The notes: generated by a model from the sequence alone, not told the origin. A stretch of 7,393 nucleotides of DNA from Oscillospiraceae bacterium (GCA_031262125.1 JAISII010000181.1:1-7393); one strand, 5' to 3'. Shown: positions 1 through 6,270, counted from the stretch's first letter. Numbers and translations are program-made.

Positions 1-1283
1 AAAAAGAAAATTTAAAAAAAGTTTTCTCCCGCACCGGCTTTACCGACGGGTACTTTACCGGAAGGCTGACAAAAGAAATGTTCGGCAGGCGGGAGCATGA
101 GGATGTTACAGCCGCAAACAGCGAAGTTTTGGGGCAAATCCGCAAAACGGCATCAAGCCCATGCAAACACTTTGCTGTGGATATGCACCTTTGTGCAAAA
201 ATAGGGCAGCCTGCAAAGCTAACCGCAAAATGCGGCGGGCTTGAGGTAACACAAATAAGCGAAAAAATTTGCGAAAGTGCCGCCAACACAGCATTAACGC
301 ACGAAAAGGCACAGCAACAGCTTGCCAAAACAGGGGGAACACAATACAAATTGGGCACGCTTACGGCACAAATTGAGCACGGGCTTGCTCTGCCGCTTGC
401 CGAGCTGAACCAAATGCGTCGCAGTGTGCTTGAGGAGTTGGACGAAAAACGCTGCAAAAATTATAATTATAAAATTAACCCGATTGATTTTAATTTTTTG
501 CAAAAACCATATAAAAAAGAGCAAAACGCACAACCGCTGAATATTGCATATTTAAAAGACGAAAATATTGCAATAACCCACAGCCAATATGATATTGTTT
601 TTTTGCCGCTGTTTGCCGACAAAAACCGCTTTTTGCACCTGCAAAAACAGGGCATAGCAGTGGGGGCAGAGCTGCCGAGGGTAATGTTTGGCATTGAGCC
701 CGCAATTTTAAACAGAGCAAAAGAGCTTGCAGAGCTTGGTGTTAACGATTTTTGCCTGCACAATTTGGGTGCGGTGGAGCTGCTGGCAGATTTGCCGGTG
801 AACAAGCATGGCGGTTTTGGGCTGAACATTTGCAACACGGCAGCATTGCTGTGGGCAGAAAAGGCAGGGCTTTGCAGTGTTACACTGTCGCCCGAGCTGC
901 GGCTGGAGCAAATTGAAAATTTAGGCGGCAATATTGCCCGCAACGCACTGTTTTTTGGGCTTGTGCCGCTAACCATAAGCCGAATTTGCCCATATAAAAA
1001 TGCAGGGCGAGATTGCAAAACTTGCAAAAGCGAGAAATTTTTGCAAGACCGCAAAGGAGAAAAAAGAACGGTTTTTTGCCAAAAAAATTATGTTGAAATT
1101 CTAAATAACAGGGTGCTGTCAGCCCCCGAAAAGGTGAGCAAAAGCACCGCAATTGACGGGCTCGTTTATAGTTTTTATGTTGAAAACTATGTGGAAACTG
1201 TGGATAACCCCTATGAAATTACTCAAAAACCCGATGTTGAAAACAATTTTACACGGGGCTTGTACACAAGAGGGGTCGAATAG
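1..1283 (+). CDS. U32 family peptidase-like protein with DUF3656 domain, C-terminal part (5' end outside the window)
   Basis: The reading frame is open from base 3 and ends at TAG 1281-1283, giving 426 visible residues. The ATG at 78 is internal, because the codons before it read FSRTGFTDGYFTGR, a conserved stretch of this family just after the first U32 domain. Counting from that Met78 codon: a DUF3656 (collagenase-type insert) domain at about 35-125, then a second U32-like half at about 155-380 containing LPRVMFGIEP and the cysteine motif CPYKNAG-x2-C-x2-C with a further Cys. The four cysteines are 304, 313, 316 and 334. Family knowledge: U32 proteins were named collagenase-like peptidases, but several characterised members (TrhP, RlhA, UbiU/UbiV) are hydroxylation or Fe-S proteins, and E. 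coli RlhA, a 23S rRNA cytidine hydroxylase, has the same DUF3656 layout. A role in RNA hydroxylation is therefore as plausible as proteolysis; that is inference. It is probably the last gene of its unit, as 328 bp of non-coding DNA follow. Confidence 0.9.
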   Translation, partial: KENLKKVFSRTGFTDGYFTGRLTKEMFGRREHEDVTAANSEVLGQIRKTASSPCKHFAVDMHLCAKIGQPAKLTAKCGGLEVTQISEKICESAANTALTHEKAQQQLAKTGGTQYKLGTLTAQIEHGLALPLAELNQMRRSVLEELDEKRCKNYNYKINPIDFNFLQKPYKKEQNAQPLNIAYLKDENIAITHSQYDIVFLPLFADKNRFLHLQKQGIAVGAELPRVMFGIEPAILNRAKELAELGVNDFCLHNLGAVELLADLPVNKHGGFGLNICNTAALLWAEKAGLCSVTLSPELRLEQIENLGGNIARNALFFGLVPLTISRICPYKNAGRDCKTCKSEKFLQDRKGEKRTVFCQKNYVEILNNRVLSAPEKVSKSTAIDGLVYSFYVENYVETVDNPYEITQKPDVENNFTRGLYTRGVE

Positions 1284-1611
1284 TTAAAAAAATGTCATAT
1301 TTTCTTTAAAAAAAATAAAAATTTTGCCTTTTTTATATCTTAGAAATATTTATTAGAATTATAAAAAAACTTTGTTGCCAAATAAGAATTTTTTAAAAGA
1401 AAGTTTTTTAAAAAATGCAAGAATTTTTTTATTTTTGCAAGATTTTTTATTAATTTTATTTCGGGCGAAAATTCGAGCAAAAAAAGTTGCACTTTTGCCG
1501 ATTGTGTGTTAGAATATTTTGATGCGATTGCAATTTTAGATTAGTATATTAGATAAATAAGCGAAACCATAGCAAAAACAAAATCTTTGAAAGGCATATG
1601 GTCATAACGAT
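1284..1611. other. AT-rich intergenic spacer without a gene
   Basis: This 328-bp stretch has no credible coding frame. It is dominated by runs of A and T, including a perfect TTTTTTAAAAAA palindrome near 1404-1415 and two direct copies of TGCAAGA followed by a T run (about 1417-1450). No GC-rich terminator hairpin is visible behind the U32 gene. Its right part holds the promoter at 1487-1515 with an A tract immediately upstream, and the start-region hairpin of the MFS gene. Confidence 0.7.
1487..1515 (+). promoter_or_regulatory. sigma-A promoter of the MFS gene, extended -10
   Basis: TTGCAC at 1487-1492 and TAGAAT at 1510-1515 are separated by exactly 17 bp. TG at 1507-1508 makes an extended -10 (TGTTAGAAT). 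Seven consecutive A residues at 1479-1485 adjoin the -35 and could act as an UP-like element. The predicted start near 1522 gives a leader of about 90 nt before the MFS start codon. Confidence 0.75.
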
Positions 1612-1615
1612 ATGC
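1594..1615 (+). promoter_or_regulatory. inverted repeat enclosing the MFS start codon
   Basis: GCATAT (1594-1599) and ATATGC (1610-1615) are perfect complements around a 10-nt loop. The 3' arm contains the ATG at 1612-1614, and the 5' arm begins at the end of the only purine-rich ribosome-binding candidate (GAAAGG, 1589-1594). In mRNA this weak 6-bp stem would partly hide the start codon. It could equally be a protein-binding palindrome or chance in AT-rich DNA. Confidence 0.4.
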
Positions 1616-2892
1616 AACATTGGAAGAAGAACGCCGCAATATTTTTAACCAGCCAAACAATTTCTATGTTTGGTTCGGATATTGTTTATTGGGCAATTTA
1701 TTGGTATATTACAGGCGTAACAGGCGGCAGCGGCATTTGGGCAACGCTGTTTATTATTGCGGGTTTTGTGCCCACGCTGTTTTTAACTCCGTTTGCCGGG
1801 GTTTGGGCAGACCGCTACAACAAAAAGTACCTTATAAATATATCCGACGGGTTTATTGCCGGGGTAACTTTGGTTATGGCATTGCTGTTTATGCTTGTTT
1901 TTAAAGAGCACTATTGGTTGCTTTTGGTGGCACTTGCTTTGCGTACCATTGCAAGCTCGGTGCAAATGCCGGCGGTTAGTGCTATGCTGCCCGATATTAT
2001 CGACCGAGAGCATTTAACCCGTGTTAACGGCATTTACGGCACTTTGCAGGCAATTATTAAAATTGCAGGCCCCGCAACTGCCGGGGCATTGCTGACCATA
2101 CCTTATGTAACCGTAGAAATGATGTTTTTTGTAGACATTGTAACAGCTCTTGTTGCAATTTTAATTTTAGCATTTTTTCTTAAAATTCCAAAACATGTTA
2201 AAGAGGCTCAAATACAACGCCACGCCAACTCAAAGGGTTATTTTGAAGAAATTAAAAGTGGCTTTGCCTATGTTAAACGCACTCGTTTTTTAAAGCACTT
2301 TTTTATTTATTTCCCAATTGTTTGCATAATGGCGGCACCTGTTGCGTTCCTTACGGCGGCACAGGCAACACGTAATTTCGGGCTTAACGAAAACTCTTGG
2401 GAGCTTTCGGCAATTCAGGTTTGTTTTTGCATTGGCATGATTATAGGCGGCTTGAGTATTTCGGCTTGGGGCGGGTTTAAAAACCGTGTTCACACCGTGG
2501 TGCTGGCTGGGTTGCTAATTGGCGTAATGTCGCTGTTGCTTGGCGTGCCGTTTTTTACAAAGAACAATATTTACTATTACCTAATCCCCATAGTTTTTGC
2601 GGGCAGTGCGTTGCCGTTGTTTAATACTCCGGCAAACGTAATTTTGCAAGAGCGAGTAGACCCGGCATATTTGGGGCGGATGTTCAGCATTATGACGATA
2701 ATGTCAAGCTCTATGATGCCGATGGGTATGCTTTTGTTCGGGCCGCTTGCCGACCTTTTCCCAATCGAGTGGTTAATGATAGCATCGGGCATAATAATTT
2801 TGTGCATCACTTTTATAATCTCACGTGATAAACCTGTGCTGGAGGCCGGAACACGCAAGCTTAACGAAGAGCTGGAAACAGCGTATAAATAA
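1612..2892 (+). CDS. MFS transporter, macrolide-efflux (MefA/DHA3)-like
   Basis: A 426-residue integral membrane protein with the usual length and roughly twelve hydrophobic segments of the major facilitator superfamily. It opens with QHWKKNAAIFLTSQTISMFG, typical of the Mef-type drug-efflux branch. The family motif A between segments 2 and 3 is visible as GVWADRYNKK (residues 63-72), and the second half carries NTPANVILQERV and YLGRMFS (about 338-359). Members exchange protons for drugs or other small molecules at the cytoplasmic membrane; the substrate here cannot be read from sequence, and macrolide export is only a family-based guess. Start choice: TGA at 1588-1590 closes the frame upstream and 1612 is the only ATG giving the family N-terminus. 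However, GAAAGG lies 17 nt away, so the ribosome binding site is poor. It is transcribed from the promoter at 1487 and probably forms a single-gene unit, since a palindromic repeat follows directly. Confidence 0.92.
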   Translation: MQHWKKNAAIFLTSQTISMFGSDIVYWAIYWYITGVTGGSGIWATLFIIAGFVPTLFLTPFAGVWADRYNKKYLINISDGFIAGVTLVMALLFMLVFKEHYWLLLVALALRTIASSVQMPAVSAMLPDIIDREHLTRVNGIYGTLQAIIKIAGPATAGALLTIPYVTVEMMFFVDIVTALVAILILAFFLKIPKHVKEAQIQRHANSKGYFEEIKSGFAYVKRTRFLKHFFIYFPIVCIMAAPVAFLTAAQATRNFGLNENSWELSAIQVCFCIGMIIGGLSISAWGGFKNRVHTVVLAGLLIGVMSLLLGVPFFTKNNIYYYLIPIVFAGSALPLFNTPANVILQERVDPAYLGRMFSIMTIMSSSMMPMGMLLFGPLADLFPIEWLMIASGIIILCITFIISRDKPVLEAGTRKLNEELETAYK

Positions 2893-2896
2893 GAAT

Positions 2897-3024
2897 TTCT
2901 CCTTCCGTCGTGGCTACGCCACGCCACCTCCCTCTAAGAGGGAGGCTTTGAGGTGCATTTATAAAGAGAGCTGAAAAGTCCCCCTCTGGGAGGGGGAAAG
3001 ACGGCGAAGCCGTCAGGGGGAGAA
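2897..3024. repeat. composite palindromic repeat, two opposed hairpin modules (MITE/REP-like)
   Basis: Two inverted modules lie around a spacer of about 33 nt. Left module: hairpin CGTGGC-TAC-GCCACG (2909-2923), then CCTCCCTC-TAA-GAGGGAGG (2927-2945). Right module, read on the minus strand: GACGGC-TTC-GCCGTC (3000-3014), then a CCCCCT/AGGGGG stem (2980-2985 with 2991-2996). The outer ends are loosely inverted (TTTCTCCTTCCGTC against ATTCTCCCCCTGAC on the other strand). There is no coding frame, so any movement would need a transposase supplied elsewhere. The hairpins may limit transcription from the MFS gene into the next gene, though no proper T tract follows them. Confidence 0.75.
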
Positions 3025-3027
3025 TGC

Positions 3028-3035
3028 AGGAAGGA
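3028..3035 (+). promoter_or_regulatory. ribosome binding site that decides a TTG start
   Basis: AGGAAGGA lies 10 nt before TTG 3046 and directly beyond the palindromic repeat. The next in-frame ATG (3109) has no purine-rich sequence in front of it, so this site favours the TTG start. It also overlaps a six-codon frame, ATG 3024 to TAA 3042-3044. Confidence 0.6.
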
Positions 3036-3045
3036 ACAACATAAA

Positions 3046-4953
3046 TTGCAAAAAACCGTAAAAATCAAAAAAGCAAAGCAATCAAACACTCACAAACCTG
3101 TTTATAATATGAAAAACCTGCTGGTGAGCTTGTTTTTGTACGTTTTTTTTATTGCGTTCCCGCTGTTTATGTCTAATTGGTTTTTTGACATTAGGCACGA
3201 CAAATATATTTTAACCTTGGTTTGCATTGGCTCGCTGGGGCTTATATTGCTTTTTTACCATTTGGCACAAACCGTAAGCAATTGCACTAAACCGCTGCCA
3301 AAAACAAAAACCGATGCACAAGGGTTTTTGCAAACAAGGCAGCAAAATTTTGCAAAGCTTTTTTTAGGCATAGGCACTGTTGTTTGCACTGCGGCAGGTG
3401 TAATCACCTTTGTTGCCGGAGTGTACAGTGTTAGCAATATTACTCGCTTTCCTAATGATTCGCTGGGCGATATTGTCGTAAAATTAGCCGACGAGCTGCC
3501 TGCGGTTTTGGTTGCATTTTGCATATTTTTCGGGCTTGCACTGGTGGGTGCGGTTTTTTATTTTTACCTTTATTTTTCGATTAAACAGCGGCAAGGCAAA
3601 ACAGTCAGAACTGTTTTAACAAACAAATTTTCAACCACCGACGTTGGAGTGATTGCGTTTTTTGCCGTTAGTTTAATCTCGACGCTTTTGTCGCAGAACT
3701 TTATTTTTTCTTTTGACGGCACAGCCGGACGCAACAACGGGCTTATACTTATATTTGCTTATTTGGTTATTTATTTTATAATTTCTCGCAACTTTTATTT
3801 TTCGCATGGACCGTTTTTGGCGTTTGCGGGAGTATCGGTGATTGTGTGCTTGCTTGCGTTGCTAAACTATTTTTATATCGACCCATTGGGGACATATGCA
3901 AACCTAAGCGAAGAGGATGTTGACAGATTTATAACCACTATTGGCAATAAAAACCTGTTTTCGGCTTTTATTTGTGTTGCAATGCCCTTGTGTGCGGTGA
4001 TGTACCTTATGGCAAAGCAGATTGCGGCACGGTTGGTTTATTTGTTTGCCGTTGGTTGGTGTATGATTGGGCTGATAGTTGCCGACAGCTACAGCGGCTA
4101 TATTGCTTTGGTTGTTCTTTTGGTGTGTTGCCTTGTCTATGCCCTAAAAAACCCTGTGCGGTTGCAGCGGTTTTTGGTGCTATGCTCTGTTATTTTGCTA
4201 AGCGGCAAGCTTTTATATGTGCTTACGCTTATTTTTAAACAAGAAAAAGAAGTTGAGTCTTTTTCAAAAGTTTTTTTCTCGGGCAATATTTCTACTGCGT
4301 TTTTAGTTATTGGCGTAGCGGGGGCAGTTGCCTTGGCAGTGATGTTTAAAAAGCAGCCAAATTTGCATGAGGCGGAGTTCCCGAAAATTGTTGCAAAAGT
4401 GTTCTGTGGCTTGGTTGCCGCAGGGGTTTTGGTTATTGCAGCGTTGTTTGTTAACTATACTTTTATAGACACCACTACCCCCATAGGCAGCAATATGGAA
4501 TTTTTGCGTTTTAACGACGATTGGGGTACGCACCGTGGATACTATTGGCGGCGGAGTTTTGACATTTTTTTAAGCCAAGATGCTAAAGGTATGTTTTTCG
4601 GGATAGGACCCGATAACTTAAAAACCTATTTTAACGCACTGTTCGGCTCCGAGTCGATGCGAATGTACGGCGAAATTACCGGCACTGCCCACAACGAATT
4701 TTTAGATTATTTGATTAATATAGGCATTTTTGGCTTGGCTGCATACCTTACGGTTATAATTTTTTCGGTTGTGCGGGTGTTTAGGTGCCGCAAATCTGCA
4801 ACTGTTGCACTTGCATTTGCGGCGGTTATTGTGTGTTATTGCTCGCAAGGGGTGGTAAATATAATAAATCCCATTGTTACGCCGCTGCTTTTTGTGTTTA
4901 TTGCACTTGCCGAGAATATGCTCAGAAAAGCAGAAAATAAACTTTGCAATTAA
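3046..4953 (+). CDS. O-antigen ligase/polymerase family (Wzy-like) membrane protein
   Basis: A 635-residue polytopic membrane protein, about a dozen hydrophobic segments, with the signature of the O-antigen ligase family (Wzy_C). Visible motifs: GTAGRNNGL (225-233), GNKNLFSAF (300-308), DSYSGY (347-352). A long extracytoplasmic loop (about 472-553) holds RGYYWRRS (497-504), GIGPDN (519-524) and GTAHNEF (546-552). The arginines and the histidine of this loop match the positions known to matter in WaaL/Wzy enzymes, which transfer or join undecaprenyl-linked glycans outside the membrane. In a Gram-positive host it would act on a cell-wall or capsule glycan, or glycosylate a protein; the substrate is unknown. 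No glycosyltransferase, flippase or nucleotide-sugar gene is adjacent, so it is an orphan. Start: TTG 3046 with AGGAAGGA upstream; ATG 3109, just before the first membrane segment, is the alternative. No clear promoter is seen between the repeat and the gene, so it may depend on readthrough from the MFS gene. Confidence 0.88.
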   Translation: MQKTVKIKKAKQSNTHKPVYNMKNLLVSLFLYVFFIAFPLFMSNWFFDIRHDKYILTLVCIGSLGLILLFYHLAQTVSNCTKPLPKTKTDAQGFLQTRQQNFAKLFLGIGTVVCTAAGVITFVAGVYSVSNITRFPNDSLGDIVVKLADELPAVLVAFCIFFGLALVGAVFYFYLYFSIKQRQGKTVRTVLTNKFSTTDVGVIAFFAVSLISTLLSQNFIFSFDGTAGRNNGLILIFAYLVIYFIISRNFYFSHGPFLAFAGVSVIVCLLALLNYFYIDPLGTYANLSEEDVDRFITTIGNKNLFSAFICVAMPLCAVMYLMAKQIAARLVYLFAVGWCMIGLIVADSYSGYIALVVLLVCCLVYALKNPVRLQRFLVLCSVILLSGKLLYVLTLIFKQEKEVESFSKVFFSGNISTAFLVIGVAGAVALAVMFKKQPNLHEAEFPKIVAKVFCGLVAAGVLVIAALFVNYTFIDTTTPIGSNMEFLRFNDDWGTHRGYYWRRSFDIFLSQDAKGMFFGIGPDNLKTYFNALFGSESMRMYGEITGTAHNEFLDYLINIGIFGLAAYLTVIIFSVVRVFRCRKSATVALAFAAVIVCYCSQGVVNIINPIVTPLLFVFIALAENMLRKAENKLCN

Positions 4954-4979
4954 ACAAAGAAATAAAAGCAAGAGCCTAT

Positions 4980-5010
4980 GCAAAAATTTGGATGAGGTAT
5001 AAATTTTTGC
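4980..5010 (+). terminator. AT-rich hairpin behind the Wzy-like gene
   Basis: GCAAAAATTT (4980-4989) and AAATTTTTGC (5001-5010) are perfect 10-bp arms around an 11-nt loop, 26 bp after the stop codon. It could end the Wzy-like transcript or protect its 3' end. The T run lies inside the stem rather than after it, so this is not a textbook intrinsic terminator. Confidence 0.4.
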
Positions 5011-5022
5011 TTTGCACTTGCT

Positions 5023-5047
5023 TAAGTTTGAATAAAATTCAAACTTA
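5023..5047. promoter_or_regulatory. perfect 11-bp inverted repeat, candidate operator
   Basis: The arm TAAGTTTGAAT (5023-5033) is followed by AAA and its exact reverse complement (5037-5047). The palindrome fills the space upstream of TATAAT 5046-5051, where the -35 and spacer of that promoter would lie. That is the expected place for a repressor site such as that of a TetR- or MarR-type dimer. A role as an AT-rich hairpin terminator of the upstream gene is the alternative. Confidence 0.5.
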
Positions 5048-5051
5048 TAAT
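5023..5051 (+). promoter_or_regulatory. probable promoter of the AIM24-family gene
   Basis: A consensus -10 box TATAAT is at 5046-5051. The matching -35 at 17-bp spacing is only TAAGTT (5023-5028), so the promoter would be weak or activator/repressor controlled. The predicted start near 5058 places the GC-rich hairpin at the very 5' end of the mRNA. Confidence 0.5.
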
Positions 5052-5058
5052 TTATTTT

Positions 5059-5094
5059 CGCTGTGCAAACTGCCGTAGGCAGCCGCACGATGCG
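5059..5094 (+). promoter_or_regulatory. 5' leader hairpin of the AIM24-family mRNA
   Basis: Nested complementary segments: CGC 5059-5061 with GCG 5092-5094, GTGC 5063-5066 with GCAC 5085-5088, and CTGCC 5070-5074 with GGCAG 5078-5082 closing a GTA loop. It ends about 9 nt before the Shine-Dalgarno sequence and does not cover it. It may stabilise the transcript; it could also be a small dispersed repeat, since GTGCAAACTGCCG recurs at 7187-7199. Confidence 0.5.
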
Positions 5095-5116
5095 TAATTT
5101 TTAAGGAGGAACAAAA

Positions 5117-5800
5117 ATGCAACACAAAATTTGGGGAGGAACACTCCCGGCAGTAACAATTACTCTTGAACAGGGCGAATCAATCTACACACAGTCCGGC
5201 GGAATGAGCTGGATGACCGACGGGATTCAGATGCAAACAAATATGCAGGGCGGCTTTGCAAAAGGCTTGGGGCGTATGTTCAGCGGAGAATCTCTGTTTA
5301 TGGCAACCTATACCGCAATGGTGCCAAACGCCGAAATCACACTTTCCTCCAGCATGCCGGGGCAGATAGTTCCCTTCCAAATTGCTCCTGGGGCAGAGTA
5401 TGTGGCACAAAAAGGTTCGTTTTTGTGTGCACAGCCGGGCGTAACCTTAAGTGCTCATATGGCACGCTCTTTTGGCAGCGGATTTTTTGGCGGCGAAGGG
5501 TTTGTTATGCAGCACTACAGCGGGCAGGGGCTTGCCTTTTTAGAAATTGACGGTAGCTTAATGGAATATAACCTTGCTCCAGGGCAGATTTTAAAGGTAG
5601 ATACCGGCAGCGTTGCCTGTTTTGATGCATCGGTTGGCTATAGCGTAGAGAGAGTTAAGGGCTTTAAAAACATACTTTTCGGCGGCGAAGGTTTGTTTTT
5701 AACCACGCTGCAAGGTCCCGGGCGTGTTTGGCTGCAAACAATGACGGTATCGGATTTGGCAGGCAGAATTTCTCCGTTTATTGCTACACATTCAAACTAA
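5117..5800 (+). CDS. AIM24 / TIGR00266 family protein
   Basis: A 227-residue protein preceded by AAGGAGGA with good spacing to the ATG. It matches the TIGR00266/AIM24 (formerly DUF124) family over its whole length: N-terminal QSGGMSWM (26-33), GGFAKGLGRMFSGESLF (45-61), IVPFQIAPG (84-92) and the later FGGEG motifs. Three related segments recur, FSGESLFM (55-62), FGGEGFVM (124-131) and FGGEGLFL (188-195), in line with the repeated beta-sheet fold assigned to this family. It has no signal peptide or membrane segment, so it is expected in the cytoplasm. Yeast AIM24 is linked to mitochondrial inner-membrane organisation; the bacterial function is not established and I do not assign one. It stands alone, with its own promoter and a strong terminator behind it. 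Confidence 0.92.
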   Translation: MQHKIWGGTLPAVTITLEQGESIYTQSGGMSWMTDGIQMQTNMQGGFAKGLGRMFSGESLFMATYTAMVPNAEITLSSSMPGQIVPFQIAPGAEYVAQKGSFLCAQPGVTLSAHMARSFGSGFFGGEGFVMQHYSGQGLAFLEIDGSLMEYNLAPGQILKVDTGSVACFDASVGYSVERVKGFKNILFGGEGLFLTTLQGPGRVWLQTMTVSDLAGRISPFIATHSN

Positions 5801-5812
5801 TATTATTAATAA

Positions 5813-5851
5813 AAAAACAGCTCCCGTTTTTAAAATTCGGGGGCTGTTTTT
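5813..5851. terminator. bidirectional intrinsic terminator
   Basis: AAAAACAGCTCCCG (5813-5826) pairs with CGGGGGCTGTTTTT (5838-5851) over 14 bp with one G-U pair and an 11-nt loop. The GC core is flanked by an A run on one side and a T run on the other, so it can end transcription from both strands. It sits between the convergent AIM24-family gene (+) and the small membrane protein gene (-). Confidence 0.9.
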
Positions 5852-5915
5852 AACGCTGAAATTAATGTTAAAGCCGTGCTGCAATGCTAAAAAGCCGAAA
5901 CATTTAATTGCAGGC

Positions 5916-6098
5916 TTACCTGAACATATACTGTGCGGTGTCTACAATATTGCCGATTGAACGCATTGCTTTTTTTGTTTTTTTACGCATTTTCGGGTTT
6001 TTTTGAATAAGCTGTTTGCCTACCATACCTACGGTAGCACCTGCCACCAGCCCGATTGTAACGCCTTTTGCAACACTTGCAAAATTATTCCTTATCAT
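5916..6098 (-). CDS. small membrane protein with a glycine zipper, hypothetical
   Basis: Sixty residues starting MIRNNFASVAKG. The start at 6098 is chosen because GAAAGGA (6107-6113, minus strand) lies 8 nt upstream. A longer frame reaching 6143 would put that site inside the coding region and add a phenylalanine/lysine-rich head with no ribosome site of its own. One hydrophobic segment (about residues 7-27) has glycines exactly every fourth residue (12, 16, 20, 24), a glycine-zipper pattern that promotes helix packing in membranes. It is followed by a lysine-rich stretch (28-43) and a short C-terminal segment, SIGNIVDTAQYMF, that looks amphipathic. The family is not recognised with certainty; it loosely resembles small YtxH-like envelope proteins of Firmicutes. 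The positive patch after the membrane segment suggests the C-terminus stays in the cytoplasm. Transcribed divergently from trmL. Confidence 0.7.
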   Translation of the reverse strand: MIRNNFASVAKGVTIGLVAGATVGMVGKQLIQKNPKMRKKTKKAMRSIGNIVDTAQYMFR

Positions 6099-6106
6099 TT
6101 TAAAAG

Positions 6107-6113
6107 TCCTTTC
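6107..6113 (-). promoter_or_regulatory. ribosome binding site fixing the start of the small membrane protein
   Basis: On the minus strand this reads GAAAGGA, followed 8 nt later by the ATG at 6098-6096. It decides for the 60-residue form over the 75-residue frame. No strong promoter is visible on this strand; TATTAT (6148-6143) with TTTAAT 16 bp upstream is the best but weak candidate. Confidence 0.65.
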
Positions 6114-6137
6114 AAAAAAATTTTTAATTAATAAAAC

Positions 6138-6166
6138 TTGCAATAATATTTTGTGCGGTTTATAAT
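6138..6166 (+). promoter_or_regulatory. sigma-A promoter of trmL
   Basis: TTGCAA (6138-6143) and the perfect -10 TATAAT (6161-6166) are 17 bp apart. Transcription would start near 6173, leaving about 98 nt of leader before trmL. The -35 overlaps the best candidate -10 of the divergent small gene, so the two directions could compete for polymerase. Confidence 0.75.
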
Positions 6167-6237
6167 TAAATTATTAGCAAAAATTACGACAAAATATAGC
6201 CAATTTTATTGCAAAAATTTTAAAGCGAAAGGTAATC

Positions 6238-6259
6238 AAGCGGTTCAAGTGCCGCTTTT
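6238..6259 (+). promoter_or_regulatory. leader hairpin before trmL, possible attenuator
   Basis: AAGCGG (6238-6243) pairs with CCGCTT (6252-6257) around an 8-nt loop, and T residues continue to 6259. It resembles a short intrinsic terminator but the T run is brief. It ends directly before the Shine-Dalgarno region (AAGG 6260-6263). Confidence 0.4.
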
Positions 6260-6270
6260 AAGGTAAGGGT

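Noticed and set aside
78..80. ATG 78 as the true start of the U32 gene
   Set aside because: The frame is open to the left edge and the preceding codons encode a conserved family segment, so the gene begins outside the window.
467..1054. 195-codon frame on the minus strand inside the U32 gene
   Set aside because: The plus-strand frame carries conserved family motifs throughout; the antisense protein has no recognisable motif and is a by-product of codon bias.
1284..1420. Intrinsic terminator or extra promoter directly behind the U32 gene (for example TTGCCT-N17-TATTTA at 1324-1352)
   Set aside because: No GC-rich stem is present, and such weak promoter matches are expected by chance in DNA this rich in A and T.
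1461..1478. CGAA-AA-TTCG as an SOS (LexA) box
   Set aside because: The half-sites and spacing do not match the Gram-positive consensus GAAC-N4-GTTC.
2905..3024. CRISPR array or tRNA in the palindromic region
   Set aside because: There are no regularly spaced identical repeats with unique spacers, and no cloverleaf or CCA-type end; the structure is paired inverted hairpins.
5916..6143. 75-residue version of the small membrane protein
   Set aside because: The clear ribosome binding site at 6107-6113 lies inside this longer frame and points to the start at 6098.
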